Counted from the first letter of the stretch, positions 17,535-27,140 are shown. The stretch is 64,000 nucleotides of DNA from Larkinella rosea (GCF_003858635.1 NZ_RQJO01000007.1:373941-437940); one strand, 5' to 3'. Translations and numbers: made by a program. Notes: generated by a model not told the origin, from the sequence alone.

Positions 17535-17630
17535 TGAAAAAAGCGTGCCACTATTCGACTTCGATTTAGTGAATTGTTCGTAAAAACCGTTCGGCCGGAG
17601 GCAAATTTCCGGTTCATTTTCCTTAAGCAA

Positions 17631-18707
17631 ATGATTCCAGTTCAGCAACTTAAAGCATTTACCAAACAGGTTTTTCTTAAAATCGGATTTTCCGACGCCG
17701 ACGCCGATCTGGCGACTACGGTTTTGGTTCAGGCCGACCTTCGGGGTGTTGATTCGCACGGCGTCGCGCGGCTGGCGGGTTACGTCCGGCTGTTCGACCA
17801 CGGTCGATTGAATCCGACGCCTACCATTCAGATTGTTCACGAAACGCCGTCCACGGCGGTGGTCGATGGCGACCGGGGTGTTGGCCTGGTGGTCGGCCCC
17901 AAAGCCATGCAGATTGCGATCGAAAAAGCGCGGATTGCCGGAACCGGCTGGGTGGCCGTGCGCAATTCCAATCACTTCGGGATTGCCGGATATCACGCCA
18001 TGCAGGCCCTCGAACACGATATGATTGGCCTGACGATGACCAACGCGGCTCCGCTCGTAGCACCCACATTTTCGCTCGATAAGTTGCTGGGAACCAATCC
18101 CATTGCTGTTGCCGTCCCGGCCCTGACCCAGCCGCCCTTCGTGGCCGATTTTGCATCGACGGCGGTTGCTTACGGCAAGATGGAAATTTTGCAGCGCAAG
18201 GGCCAGGAAGCCCCACTGGGCTGGGCGCAGGACGCTGCGGGCCAACCTTCGACGGATTCCAATCCGATTAAAAATGGGGGCGCTTTATTGCCGTTGGGTT
18301 CCGACCGCGAACACGGAAGTCACAAAGGCTATGGCTTGGGTGCGATCGTCGATATTTTCTCCGGCGTTTTGTCAGGAGCCAATTACGGGCCCTGGGTACC
18401 GCCTTTTGCCACGGCGGGTTTTATGGCCGCCAAAGAAGGCGTTGGGGCCGGAACCGGTCACTTTTTCGGAGCCATGCGCGTCGATGCATTCCGGCCCGCC
18501 GATGAGTTCAAGCAGCACATGGACAACTGGATTGGCGCGTTCCGCAACGCCCGGGCGGTGGAGGGCAAACAGGTTCTGATTCCCGGCGATCCGGAGCGTG
18601 AAATGGAAGCCGAGCGCGGTGAAAACGGATTACCCCTGATTGAACCGGTTCTGCAGAGTTTGCGGGATTTGGCGGAACGTTTTGGAATGGATAGGTTGAA
18701 CGATTAG
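17631..18707 (+). CDS. Malate/L-lactate dehydrogenase-family oxidoreductase (LDH2/YlbC type)
   Basis: 358 residues from the ATG at 17631; the frame extends upstream to 17574 but the family starts at this Met. NAD(P)-dependent 2-hydroxyacid dehydrogenase of the Ldh_2 family: ADLRGVDSHGVARLAGYV, VAVRNSNHFGIAGYHAM, TMTNAAPLVAPTF, LGTNPIAVAVPA, GSHKGYGLG and the LSGANYGPW region. Members act on malate, lactate, ureidoglycolate or sulfolactate; which one cannot be told. No pathway partners are adjacent. Confidence 0.9.
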   Translation: MIPVQQLKAFTKQVFLKIGFSDADADLATTVLVQADLRGVDSHGVARLAGYVRLFDHGRLNPTPTIQIVHETPSTAVVDGDRGVGLVVGPKAMQIAIEKARIAGTGWVAVRNSNHFGIAGYHAMQALEHDMIGLTMTNAAPLVAPTFSLDKLLGTNPIAVAVPALTQPPFVADFASTAVAYGKMEILQRKGQEAPLGWAQDAAGQPSTDSNPIKNGGALLPLGSDREHGSHKGYGLGAIVDIFSGVLSGANYGPWVPPFATAGFMAAKEGVGAGTGHFFGAMRVDAFRPADEFKQHMDNWIGAFRNARAVEGKQVLIPGDPEREMEAERGENGLPLIEPVLQSLRDLAERFGMDRLND

Positions 18708-18736
18708 TTTTACATACAAACTATTTGTTCGCTTGC

Positions 18737-20086
18737 ATGAAAACTATATCCCACCAACTGATTAAAAAAACAACATCATCGATATTAGTGCTTGTGGTTT
18801 TGACTCTCGCCGGATGTGGCATCGAGGAGAAAGTGATACCCGCTATTGCGGAGGAGCTACGTTTAGGCCCCAAAATACTGAGTGCATCGATCTCCGGAAT
18901 TCCAGATGAAAATATAGAAATCGACCATAAGAAAAATCAGATTATCATTACTGTTCCGGCCGGTTTAATCAATCTGACCAAAAAAATTGAAATCACAATC
19001 CAGGATAAAGCGGAATGGGCCAGCAGTCAGCCCGATGTGATTAACTTTTGCTCAGGCACACTTTCGCATAGCTGGGGAGGTGTTTCCACCACCGATCTGG
19101 AATATGATACCCATACCGCCGTTATCAGAAAAGGAAATATTGAAAGGGCTTATCGGGTCGTGATAAAGCAGAATGAGGATATGTATTTTGCAGTTACGGA
19201 TAAGGTAATCGAGATTGAGGCAGAGTTTGGCGACAGTTTCTTGAGCAATATTCCCATTTATAATTTTTCAGATGGCGATGACAGAACAGCTGATATTGTT
19301 TTTACCAATACACAATCGGGTAATCAATTTGTCGCAAGTGGCCCTAATTGCTGGTATAATTTTGCTACTGATGATTTGTGCAGAATTCCAGCAAATACGC
19401 CACCTGGTGAATATAGTGTTCAGCTACAAAAGAAAAACGGCCGGAAAACAACCAATCAACTTCGTGTGTTGCTGAAAGCTGGGGCACCCTATGTCGCATA
19501 TCTGAACGAAATCATCCTAACTCCCCGTCCGAAGGATATTAAATTAGTTGGCGCAAATTTATATTCTCAGGCAAAGATTGAGGTGGAAATTTGGCATCAT
19601 CGCACGCAAGAGCACTATCGGATCAAACCTATTTTGAATGATCCGAGCGGTCGGGAGGGGGTACTGCCCATGCCACTAAATTTTAAAGCCGGTCAATATT
19701 ACTACAAGATATATGCCAACGGGGAACTACAGGAGAACGAAAAGCGACTCATTGTGCGGCAAACAGAGAAACAACCCTTCCTTTTTTGGTCAAGTATTGG
19801 AGAGCCAATCGTTCTTCCGAAAAATGTGCCGGTGAATTACCTTTATTGCTACCAGGTTTTGCCAACTCGTTCACCAACAGCAAAATTAACATCGATAAAT
19901 GACGATAAAAAAACGTATTTATTTCCCATTCTTTCAAGAGATTCCATATACGAATTAGGGCCTAATTACTTTATTATTCCGAATAATGTACAACCCGGTC
20001 GTTATTTAATCACCATGCAGTACACCGATGTTGACGGAGTTTTGCAGGAAAGTGAACCGATGGAAACGGATGTCATTGTTAAATAA
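18737..20086 (+). CDS. Hypothetical lipoprotein, DUF5018-like N part
   Basis: About 449 residues from the ATG at 18737 (MKTISHQ). It has a lipoprotein signal with lipobox LTLAGC. Residues about 45-145 (KILSASISGIPDENIEI to RKGNIERAYRVVIKQ) resemble DUF5018-like exported beta domains, and later parts look like tandem Ig/IPT-like beta sandwiches (about 255-345, 350-449). The coding sequence is visibly more A/T-rich than its neighbours, so lateral acquisition is possible. Function unknown; outer-membrane or surface location is likely. Confidence 0.72.
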   Translation: MKTISHQLIKKTTSSILVLVVLTLAGCGIEEKVIPAIAEELRLGPKILSASISGIPDENIEIDHKKNQIIITVPAGLINLTKKIEITIQDKAEWASSQPDVINFCSGTLSHSWGGVSTTDLEYDTHTAVIRKGNIERAYRVVIKQNEDMYFAVTDKVIEIEAEFGDSFLSNIPIYNFSDGDDRTADIVFTNTQSGNQFVASGPNCWYNFATDDLCRIPANTPPGEYSVQLQKKNGRKTTNQLRVLLKAGAPYVAYLNEIILTPRPKDIKLVGANLYSQAKIEVEIWHHRTQEHYRIKPILNDPSGREGVLPMPLNFKAGQYYYKIYANGELQENEKRLIVRQTEKQPFLFWSSIGEPIVLPKNVPVNYLYCYQVLPTRSPTAKLTSINDDKKTYLFPILSRDSIYELGPNYFIIPNNVQPGRYLITMQYTDVDGVLQESEPMETDVIVK

Positions 20087-20224
20087 AATTGATTTTACAA
20101 CCAATTAAACGGATTTGAAACATCGCTGACTTTTAATTTTAAAGGAGTAATACTGATTTAAAGATTACGTTTGTTTCGGAACGGTTTGGCCTGAAATGGG
20201 ATTAAAGAAGGAAACAGCCGCTCT

Positions 20225-21166
20225 ATGACGCAACAACCGAAACCCGTACTGGTTCTGTTGGCATTTGCCGCCATTTATATCATTTGGGGATCGACGTACC
20301 TGGCCGCATTGTTCGGTTTGGCAACGATTCCGGTGTTTCTGATGTCGGGCATGCGGTTTTTTATTGCCGGAACGCTGTTGTTTGGCTGGAATCTGATGCA
20401 GGGAACGATCGACCTGACTCCGCAGGTGCTGGGCCGAAATGCGTTAAGCGGCATCCTGATGCTGTTTGGCGGAACGGTTTCGGTGATCTGGGCCGAGCAG
20501 TTCATTCCGTCGGGGCTGGCCGCCATTCTGGTGACGACGCTGCCATTCTGGTTTGTCCTACTGGATCGCCGACAATGGGCCACCTACTTTTCAAACTGGA
20601 TGATTCCCGTTGGTTTACTGATCGGTTTTGGCGGGGTGGTTTTACTCGTGATTCAGCCGGGACAAACCATGCAAGTATCGCAATCAACCGAAAAATTTTG
20701 GCTGAGCGTGTCAGTGTTGTTGGTTGGCGGCATTTTCTGGACCCTCGGATCGCTCTATGCGAAATACCGCCCGCCCTCGTCATCGACCCTGCTGAACGGC
20801 AGTCTGCAACTCATGTCGGCGGGATTGTTCAGTGGTTTCGTCAGTCTGCTTTCCGGCGAACTTAGTGATTTTCAGTGGGCTCAGGTTACCCTGAAATCCT
20901 GGCTGGGACTGGTTTACATGATCGTGATGGGGTCAATCATGGCCTATCTGGCGTATTTATGGTTGCTGAAAGTCCGGCCACCAGCGATTGTCAGTACGTA
21001 TGCCTACGTGAACCCGGTTATTGCGGTTTTGCTGGGCGGGCTGTTTGCCAATGAGTCCATTTCCGGGCGTCAGATCGTGGCACTGGGCGTTATTCTACTG
21101 GGCGTTTTGCTGGTCAATTTACCCAATTACAAAAACGCTCAAAAACCGGCCGGGCCAAAAGGCTGA
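20225..21166 (+). CDS. EamA-family (DMT superfamily) transporter
   Basis: 313 residues, about ten transmembrane helices in two EamA repeats. The start (AFAAIYIIWGSTYLAALFGL), SGLAAILVTTLPFWFVLLDR and the second repeat (GSIMAYLAYLWLLKVRPPAI, STYAYVNPVIAVLLGGLFAN) are typical of the drug/metabolite transporter family. Probably exports a small metabolite; substrate unknown. Stands alone, downstream of the lipoprotein gene by 138 bases. Confidence 0.92.
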   Translation: MTQQPKPVLVLLAFAAIYIIWGSTYLAALFGLATIPVFLMSGMRFFIAGTLLFGWNLMQGTIDLTPQVLGRNALSGILMLFGGTVSVIWAEQFIPSGLAAILVTTLPFWFVLLDRRQWATYFSNWMIPVGLLIGFGGVVLLVIQPGQTMQVSQSTEKFWLSVSVLLVGGIFWTLGSLYAKYRPPSSSTLLNGSLQLMSAGLFSGFVSLLSGELSDFQWAQVTLKSWLGLVYMIVMGSIMAYLAYLWLLKVRPPAIVSTYAYVNPVIAVLLGGLFANESISGRQIVALGVILLGVLLVNLPNYKNAQKPAGPKG

Positions 21167-21194
21167 TTTGTTAGTAGAGAATCGCCTTCCTTGC

Positions 21195-21202
21195 TACCTT
21201 TG
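21195..21202 (+). promoter_or_regulatory. -7 element TACCTTTG upstream of mltG
   Basis: Perfect TAnnTTTG followed by C, 58 bases before the mltG start, with TTTG at 21167-21170 upstream (spacing 24, a little long). The 5' leader then contains short direct repeats of the word GGTCAATGGTCAAT near 21216-21244. Confidence 0.5.
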
Positions 21203-21259
21203 CAGTCAAAAATTTATTGACCATCGTCAATGGTCAATGGTCAATCGTCCAACTCATTT

Positions 21260-22297
21260 ATGTCCCGCACAGTTGTCATAGCGATTCTGATTATCGTATC
21301 GGTTTTATTATCTACGCTTTCGTTTTATGCGTGGCAGATTTTCAAGACGCCCAATTTGCAAGTCGGCGAGAACGACAAAGATTTTGAGTTATTTATTCCG
21401 CGCGGAGCCACCTTCGAAACCGTCATGGATTCGCTCAATGCGCATCAGGTCGTCAATGACAAGATGTCGTTCCGGTTTCTGGCCCGTTTCATGAAATACA
21501 ATGAAAACGTCAAGAACGGGCGGTATATCATCAAAAAGAAAATGAGCAATCAGGAAGCGATCAGGAAGCTTCGCTCGGGTGCGCAGGACCCAATGAAGTT
21601 GACATTCAACAACATCCGACTGAAAGATGAACTGATTACCAAACTGGGTGCCAAATTTGAATTTGGACCAAACGCACTGGACAGTTTGTTGAAAGATCCC
21701 ACCGTTTGCGCGCACTACGGTTTTGATACCACCACCATTATGTGTATGTTTCTGCCCAACACCTACGAGTTTTTCTGGACCACCAGCGCCGACAATTTTC
21801 TGGACCGGATGGGCAAAGAATACAAGAAATTCTGGACGCCGGAGCGCCAGCAGAAAGCGAAGGCCATGGGATTGACGCAAACGCAGGTGCAGACGCTGGC
21901 TTCCATTGTGGAGTCGGAAAGCAAGGCAAACGACGAAAAACCGCGTGTGGCCGGGGTGTACTGGAACCGCCTGCAGAAAGGCATGCTGCTCGAAGCCGAT
22001 CCGACGCTGGTTTTTGCGCTTCGGGATTTTACCATCCGCCGGGTGCTGAACGTCCACAAACAGATTGACTCGCCCTACAATACGTACAAATACAAAGGCT
22101 TGCCCCCCGGCCCGATCAATCTGCCGACTTTAAGTTCGATCGATGCGGTTTTGAACCACGAAAATCACGACTACCTGTATTTTGTGGCGCGTCCCGATTT
22201 TTCCGGACACCATACCTTCGCTAAAACCTACGATGAGCACATGAACAACGCCCGGATGTATCACGCCGAGCTGAACAAGCGGGGGATTATGAAATAG
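21260..22297 (+). CDS. mltG: Endolytic murein transglycosylase MltG
   Basis: About 345 residues from the ATG at 21260 (MSRTVV). One N-terminal membrane anchor (VVIAILIIVSVLLSTLSF) is followed by a LysM-like region and the YceG catalytic domain. LPNTYEFFWTTSAD, LASIVESESK with the catalytic Glu at 218 (same number as in E. coli), GVYWNRLQKGMLLEADPTL, SPYNTYKYKGLPPGPI and a terminal HTFAKTYDEH are diagnostic. It cleaves nascent glycan strands in the periplasm. The next gene is on the same strand, beyond a strong hairpin. Confidence 0.95.
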   Translation: MSRTVVIAILIIVSVLLSTLSFYAWQIFKTPNLQVGENDKDFELFIPRGATFETVMDSLNAHQVVNDKMSFRFLARFMKYNENVKNGRYIIKKKMSNQEAIRKLRSGAQDPMKLTFNNIRLKDELITKLGAKFEFGPNALDSLLKDPTVCAHYGFDTTTIMCMFLPNTYEFFWTTSADNFLDRMGKEYKKFWTPERQQKAKAMGLTQTQVQTLASIVESESKANDEKPRVAGVYWNRLQKGMLLEADPTLVFALRDFTIRRVLNVHKQIDSPYNTYKYKGLPPGPINLPTLSSIDAVLNHENHDYLYFVARPDFSGHHTFAKTYDEHMNNARMYHAELNKRGIMK

Positions 22298-22307
22298 AGT
22301 AGAGTAA

Positions 22308-22378
22308 AGAGGTGAGACAAGAGAGTAAAGACTATTGAGTTACAGGTTTTCTTTTCTTTACTCTCTTGTCTCACCTCT
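22308..22378 (+). terminator. Perfect 23-base inverted repeat after mltG
   Basis: Arms 22308-22330 and 22356-22378 are perfectly complementary (AGAGGTGAGACAAGAGAG core), loop about 25 bases, followed by CTTGTCTTTT. It lies 11 bases after the mltG stop and ends 17 bases before the thioesterase start. It may terminate, or be a word-type repeat like those at 14435 and 37194. Confidence 0.6.
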
Positions 22379-22394
22379 CTTGTCTTTTAGAAAA

Positions 22395-22814
22395 ATGTTT
22401 AGCTACGAAGTTCCGCCCATCCGCGTTCGGTATGCCGACACTGATCAGATGGGGTATGTTTATTACGGAAATTACGCCCGGTATTACGAAATCGGGCGGG
22501 TGGAAGCCCTGCGGAGTCTGGGGTTTCATTACAAGAAGATGGAAGCGTCGGGGGTAATGATGCCCGTGTACGAAAACCGCTCGCGGTATTTGCGGCCAGC
22601 CCGTTACGACGACATGCTGACCATTCGGGTCACGATTCCCGAGCGGCCGGGTGTACGCATCGTTTTTCATTACGATATTTACAACCAGGATGGCGAGCAC
22701 CTGAACACCGGCGAAACCACCCTGGTTTTTATGCAGGCTGCCACGGGGCGACTCACCAAATCGCCCGCGGAACTCAACGAAAAACTAAAACCTTTTTTTG
22801 AAACGGCGGTTTAA
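22395..22814 (+). CDS. Acyl-CoA thioesterase, YbgC/FadM type
   Basis: 139 residues from the ATG at 22395; the open frame begins at 22335 inside the hairpin, so that start is unlikely. Hot-dog fold 4HBT protein: RVRYADTDQMGYVYYGNYARY carries the catalytic Asp (D17). ARYDDMLTIRVTI and GETTLVFM follow. Hydrolyses acyl-CoA (or acyl-ACP) thioesters in the cytoplasm; chain length unknown. Next to the BrkB gene, 27 bases apart. Confidence 0.92.
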   Translation: MFSYEVPPIRVRYADTDQMGYVYYGNYARYYEIGRVEALRSLGFHYKKMEASGVMMPVYENRSRYLRPARYDDMLTIRVTIPERPGVRIVFHYDIYNQDGEHLNTGETTLVFMQAATGRLTKSPAELNEKLKPFFETAV

Positions 22815-22841
22815 ATTTTCGTCCTGTAACGATTCGGTATC

Positions 22842-23792
22842 ATGTTGGAAAAATTGATGCGGTTCAATACCGTCCAGCGCGTAATAGTTTATCTGCAAAA
22901 GCACCAGGCACTGGATTCTTCGCAAAACTGGTTTGATTTTCTCCGGCATTTCATCCCGCGGGTAACCGACAACGATACCAGCGAACGGGCCGCTTCGGCA
23001 GCATACAGCCTCATTCTGGCGGTTTTTCCGTCGGTTATTTTTCTGTTCACGCTCATTCCACTGATTCCGATTCCGAACCTCGAGGATCAGGTCATGGAAT
23101 TTTTCTCCCAGGTACTGCCCGCGTCGACGTACGATACCGTTAAAACGACGATTTACGACATCATCAGCCGCCCCCGGGGCAATGTATTGTCGTTCGGTTT
23201 TATTTTGGCTTTGTATGCGGCAACAAACGGAATCCTTTCGTTGATGATGGCCTTCAACTCGTCGCACACCATTGGCCGGCGCGGTTTTTTCAAAACCCGT
23301 CTGATTGCCTTTGGGCTAACGATCATGCTGGCGATTGCCCTGTTTCTGGCCATTGCGGTGCTGGTGGTGGGGGGCGTTATCACTGATTATCTGCAACACA
23401 TCCGGATTCTGGATAATGTCGTCGTAACGACGATGCTGAACATGGGGCGTTACCTGGTGGTCTTTGCGGTTTTCGTGGCGGCCATTTCGGTCATTTACAA
23501 ATTTGGCCCCGATATCGACAAGCAGTGGAAGTTTTTCAATCCGGGGGGAATTCTGGCATCCGTGCTGATTGTGTTGACGACCTACGGTTTTTCGTTTTAT
23601 GTCTCCAATTTTGGTTCCTACAACAAGTTATATGGCTCCATCGGAACGCTCATCGTGCTGATGATCTGGATCAATCTGGTCTGCTTGTTACTGATTATCG
23701 GCTTCGATATGAACGTCGTGCTTTACAAAAGACGCGGAGATAAAACTTCCCTGACCGGCGATAAAACAATAAATGCTCCCCAAACCGCTTAG
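22842..23792 (+). CDS. YihY/BrkB-family membrane protein
   Basis: 316 residues with about six membrane helices. The family motifs ERAASAAYSLILAVFPSVIFL, LYAATNGILSLMMAFNSSH, IYKFGPDIDKQWKFFNPGGI, GSIGTLIVLMIWINLVCLLL and IGFDMN are present. Formerly called ribonuclease BN, which is wrong for the family; function is unknown, and a transport role is suspected. Probably co-transcribed with the thioesterase. Confidence 0.92.
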   Translation: MLEKLMRFNTVQRVIVYLQKHQALDSSQNWFDFLRHFIPRVTDNDTSERAASAAYSLILAVFPSVIFLFTLIPLIPIPNLEDQVMEFFSQVLPASTYDTVKTTIYDIISRPRGNVLSFGFILALYAATNGILSLMMAFNSSHTIGRRGFFKTRLIAFGLTIMLAIALFLAIAVLVVGGVITDYLQHIRILDNVVVTTMLNMGRYLVVFAVFVAAISVIYKFGPDIDKQWKFFNPGGILASVLIVLTTYGFSFYVSNFGSYNKLYGSIGTLIVLMIWINLVCLLLIIGFDMNVVLYKRRGDKTSLTGDKTINAPQTA

Positions 23793-23810
23793 AGAGCATT
23801 TACGATAACC

Positions 23811-24053
23811 CTAACCCAAAAAATCAGCGGCCAAGCTCTCGGCAAAAGCCCTGACTGTTTCTTGGTGATAATCAGCATAAAAACCGTGCCAGAACCGACT
23901 TTTTTTACTATTCGGTTTTCTTCGCAATACCGCTCCCGGTTTTAGAATGCGTCGCCGTTCAATAAAAAATGTATCATTTATCGTTCGAATAATCCATACT
24001 ATTGCCTGATGAAGAGAGCTGATTTCTTTGTCCGATAAATGCCAATCCTTCAT
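23811..24053 (-). CDS. Possible small ORF, doubtful
   Basis: An open frame of about 80 residues (MKDWHLSDKEISSLHQ start, RAFAESLAADFLG end) fills the 268-base gap between the BrkB and glycosyltransferase genes. Composition is protein-like and basic, with no recognised family. It would start only 7 bases from the divergent glycosyltransferase start, which leaves no room for promoters, so it may be chance or a relic. Confidence 0.25.
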   Translation of the reverse strand: MKDWHLSDKEISSLHQAIVWIIRTINDTFFIERRRILKPGAVLRRKPNSKKSRFWHGFYADYHQETVRAFAESLAADFLG

Positions 24054-24060
24054 CACCATC

Positions 24061-25107
24061 ATGACTGAAAATCCCGTCGGGGCAGCGCCCGGCTTGCTGG
24101 CTGATTATTTGTCGTCGATCCGACCGCTGGTAACCGTTATCTGCATCAGCTACAACCATGAGCGGTTCATTACCGCATCCATCCAGTCGGTCATGGATCA
24201 GACTTATTCCATGGTCGAACTGCTTGTGATTGACAACAACAGCAGCGATCAATCGGCCGCCCGGGCGGAAGAAATGCAGCAGAAATACCCCAACATTCAG
24301 GTAATTCGGAATGCGGAGAATGTGGGCAACTGCCGGGCGTTCAATCAGGGCCTGAAACGGGCCAAAGGACGCTACATTATTGATTTATCGGCCGACGATT
24401 TATTGCATCCCGATCGGATTGCCCGGCAGGTGACCGGTTTTGAACGACTGGCCGGCGATTATGCGGTTTTGTTCAGTAATGCGGCTTATATCGACGAAAA
24501 CGGACGGTTGATAGGCTATCATTATCCCATTGGTCAAACCGGTGAGGCCACCGTCCAGGTGCCGTCGGGCTGGGTTTTTAAGGAAATTCTGGCGACGTAT
24601 TTTGTTTCAACGCCCACCATGATGATGCGGAGGGATGTGCTCGAAAGCTTGGGCGGTTATGACGAGTCCCTGAGTTACGAAGATTTTGATTTTTGGGTTC
24701 GAACGGCGCGTAATTACCGGTACCATTATCAGGACGAAGTGTTGACGAGCAAGCGCATTGTCCGGCATTCGCTTTCCGGTCAATTCCGCGAACGGCACAG
24801 CACGCTGCTTGCGTCCACCCTGAAGGTCTGTTACAAAGCGTTCGATCAATGTCAGTCTCCCGAAGAATACCGGGCGTTGGCGGGCCGCATCCGCTGGTTT
24901 ATCCGGCAATGTTTTTATACCGAGCAATTCGATTTGGCATTCCGGTTCAGGGAATTGCTGGAGTATATGGAAAAACCGGATTTCCGGACTACGGTCATTT
25001 TGCAACTCTGCAAGTGGCAGGTGCCGGTGAATGGCCTATACCGGCATTATGCGCAATGGAAGCAAAACCGGCAAATGAGTCGGGGCGAGGTGCGGATGGT
25101 TGTCTGA
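24061..25107 (+). CDS. Glycosyltransferase family 2
   Basis: About 348 residues from the ATG at 24061. GT-A fold: VTVICISYNHERFITASIQS, VELLVIDNNSSDQSAARAEE, GNCRAFNQGLKRAKGRYI, the metal-binding LSADDLLHPDRI, and YEDFDFWVRTARNY near the acceptor site. No membrane segment. It transfers a sugar from a nucleotide sugar, probably to a surface glycan or lipid. There is no glycan gene cluster around it, so the product is unknown. Confidence 0.93.
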   Translation: MTENPVGAAPGLLADYLSSIRPLVTVICISYNHERFITASIQSVMDQTYSMVELLVIDNNSSDQSAARAEEMQQKYPNIQVIRNAENVGNCRAFNQGLKRAKGRYIIDLSADDLLHPDRIARQVTGFERLAGDYAVLFSNAAYIDENGRLIGYHYPIGQTGEATVQVPSGWVFKEILATYFVSTPTMMMRRDVLESLGGYDESLSYEDFDFWVRTARNYRYHYQDEVLTSKRIVRHSLSGQFRERHSTLLASTLKVCYKAFDQCQSPEEYRALAGRIRWFIRQCFYTEQFDLAFRFRELLEYMEKPDFRTTVILQLCKWQVPVNGLYRHYAQWKQNRQMSRGEVRMVV

Positions 25108-25220
25108 TAAATTTTCCGGACTGAATTCTTCGATCTTTCTTCTTTCAAGCGGACGGAAGAAAGCGGTAATTTGCAACCAAATTGCCGCTGCTTTGTTAAG
25201 CAGAAAACCAATCGAATTGT

Positions 25221-25844
25221 ATGTCAGCCGAGTTCTTACGGATTCACCCCGATACGCCCGAAGAGCGAAAAATCCGTCACGTTGTCGACGTCCTGCGCAA
25301 CGGGGGAGTCATCATCTATCCGACCGATACGATTTACGGACTGGGTTGCGACATTCACAATACCCGCGCCATCGAGCGCATTGCCCGGATCAAAGGCATC
25401 AAACCGCAAAAAAATGACTTTTCGTTCATCTGCCACGATCTAAGTCACATTGCCGATTATGCCCGCGTTGGCAATCAGGCGTTTAAATTAATGAAGCGTT
25501 TACTGCCGGGGCCCTATACCTTCATTCTGGATGTGAGTCACCGGGTTCCGAAAATTCTGCACACCAGCAAACGAACCGTCGGCATCCGGATTCCCGATCA
25601 CAACATTCCCCGCCAGATTGTGAACTTGTTGGGCAATCCCATCATCACCACCACGATCAAAGACATCGAGGATGACATCGTGCCGTATATAACTGATCCG
25701 GAAATCATTTTTGAACGGTTTCAACACCTGGTCGACATCGTCATTGACGGCGGTATGGGCGGAAATGTTCCCTCGACCATCATCGATGCAACGACGGATG
25801 ACTTCGATGTTGTCCGGCAGGGGTTGGGCCTGTTGGAAGATTAA
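25221..25844 (+). CDS. Sua5/YciO/YrdC-type threonylcarbamoyl-AMP synthase-like protein
   Basis: 207 residues. YrdC fold: RNGGVIIYPTDTIYGLGCDI, the KxR-like region near IARIKGIKPQKNDFSFIC, LLPGPYTFIL, TVGIRIPDHNIPRQI and STIIDAT. Family members make threonylcarbamoyl-AMP for tRNA t6A37. Short YciO-like proteins of this size may not all have that activity, so the specific role is probable rather than certain. Stands alone. Confidence 0.85.
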   Translation: MSAEFLRIHPDTPEERKIRHVVDVLRNGGVIIYPTDTIYGLGCDIHNTRAIERIARIKGIKPQKNDFSFICHDLSHIADYARVGNQAFKLMKRLLPGPYTFILDVSHRVPKILHTSKRTVGIRIPDHNIPRQIVNLLGNPIITTTIKDIEDDIVPYITDPEIIFERFQHLVDIVIDGGMGGNVPSTIIDATTDDFDVVRQGLGLLED

Positions 25845-26014
25845 GCGGTTTTTTCAGCGACTTCCAAAATTGCTTACTCATTTTTTCAAAATTCCTGTTT
25901 CGATTTACAGCAGAGTTTCTATTTTTGGGAAAACGTACCTACACCGCCCGGCGGTCCGCAGGTACTTCAAACTATTCACATTCTAATCAAAATACAGTGG
26001 TAAACGGAGGGGGT

Positions 26015-27067
26015 ATGTCATGCCGGACGGCATGGAAAATGGTTGCATTTACGTCTTTATTCATTCAATTTAACGCATTGTCCAGCTGCTCGTCCGGTAC
26101 AGGCAGCGGAGAACAAACCAAAACCGACAGTGTTGCCGCGGCTGCTCCGGCCAAAGATTCGGTTCAGAAAGAAACGCCGGTTCAAACCGCACCGGCCGAC
26201 ACCGTGGTCGAAACCGATCCGCTGAAAGCCGATACCCTCCAATTTGCGGGCACCCTGCCCGACACGCTGCTTCCCAAACACCGGATTCTGGCGTATTACG
26301 GCAATCCGCACTCCAAAAAAATGGGTGCGTTGGGCGAATACCCCCGGAAAGAGATGCTGCGTCGGCTGGATGCGGAAGCTGCGAAATGGCAGAAAGCCGA
26401 TCCCTCGAAGCCCATTCAGAAAGCACTTCATCTCGTAGCGATCTCGGCGCAGGGAACGCCCCAGAAAGACGGAAATTACCGGTTGCGGATGAGCGACAAA
26501 ACGATTCGCAAAGTGATGAGCTGGGGTGCCCAGCATGGTGCCATCGTTTTTCTGGATATCCAGGTGGGTCTGGCCGATCTGAAAGGGGAACTGGCTTATC
26601 TTGAAAAATACCTGAAACTGCCATACGTTCACCTCGGCATTGATCCGGAGTTTTCGATGAAAACCGGCGCTCGTCCGGGAACCAAAATCGGTACCTACGA
26701 TGCCGCCGATATCAATGACGCCGTGCAGTTTCTAAGCCGGATTGTCAAAGAAAACAATCTTCCACCGAAAGTGCTGGTGGTACACCGGTTTACGCAACGG
26801 ATGGTGACCAACTACAAAAATATTAAACTCGATCCACGGGTAGCGATCGTGATGGACATGGACGGCTGGGGCCCGCCTTCGCTGAAAATCGATTCGTATC
26901 GGGATTACATCGTGAAAGAACCGGTCCAGTACACGGGTTTTAAGTTGTTTTACTACAATGATTTAAAGAAAGTCGATCACCGCTCGAACCACAAAGTTCC
27001 GCACCTGATGGAACCGGCGGAAGTCCTGTCGCTGGAGCCCAAACCGCTGTATATTCAGTATCAATAA
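26015..27067 (+). CDS. Hypothetical lipoprotein
   Basis: About 350 residues from the ATG at 26015, preceded by GGAGGGGG; the frame extends upstream to 25925 without protein character. Lipobox-like LSSC follows a short hydrophobic segment, then a Ser/Ala/Thr-rich linker (about 25-75). The globular part begins at HRILAYYGNPHSKKMGALGE and contains FLDIQVGLADLKGELAYLEK, HLGIDPEFSMK, KVLVVHRFTQRM and DMDGWGP. It looks like an alpha/beta barrel, possibly glycoside-hydrolase-like, but no family is recognised. Confidence 0.75.
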   Translation: MSCRTAWKMVAFTSLFIQFNALSSCSSGTGSGEQTKTDSVAAAAPAKDSVQKETPVQTAPADTVVETDPLKADTLQFAGTLPDTLLPKHRILAYYGNPHSKKMGALGEYPRKEMLRRLDAEAAKWQKADPSKPIQKALHLVAISAQGTPQKDGNYRLRMSDKTIRKVMSWGAQHGAIVFLDIQVGLADLKGELAYLEKYLKLPYVHLGIDPEFSMKTGARPGTKIGTYDAADINDAVQFLSRIVKENNLPPKVLVVHRFTQRMVTNYKNIKLDPRVAIVMDMDGWGPPSLKIDSYRDYIVKEPVQYTGFKLFYYNDLKKVDHRSNHKVPHLMEPAEVLSLEPKPLYIQYQ

Positions 27068-27087
27068 GTAGTTAAAAGAAGGTTATT

Positions 27088-27140
27088 TCGCGGAGTTAAG
27101 CAGAGAAAATTACCGCTTCGCTTAACTCCGCGATTTTTTT
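27088..27140. terminator. Bidirectional terminator
   Basis: TCGCGGAGTTAAG (27088-27100) pairs perfectly with CTTAACTCCGCGA (27121-27133), followed by a T-run to 27140. It lies between the convergent lipoprotein and acyltransferase genes. Confidence 0.75.

Noticed and set aside
17455-17617. N-terminal extension of the DUF4139 ORF
   Set aside because: The signal peptide begins at 17455 and the leader is not protein-like.
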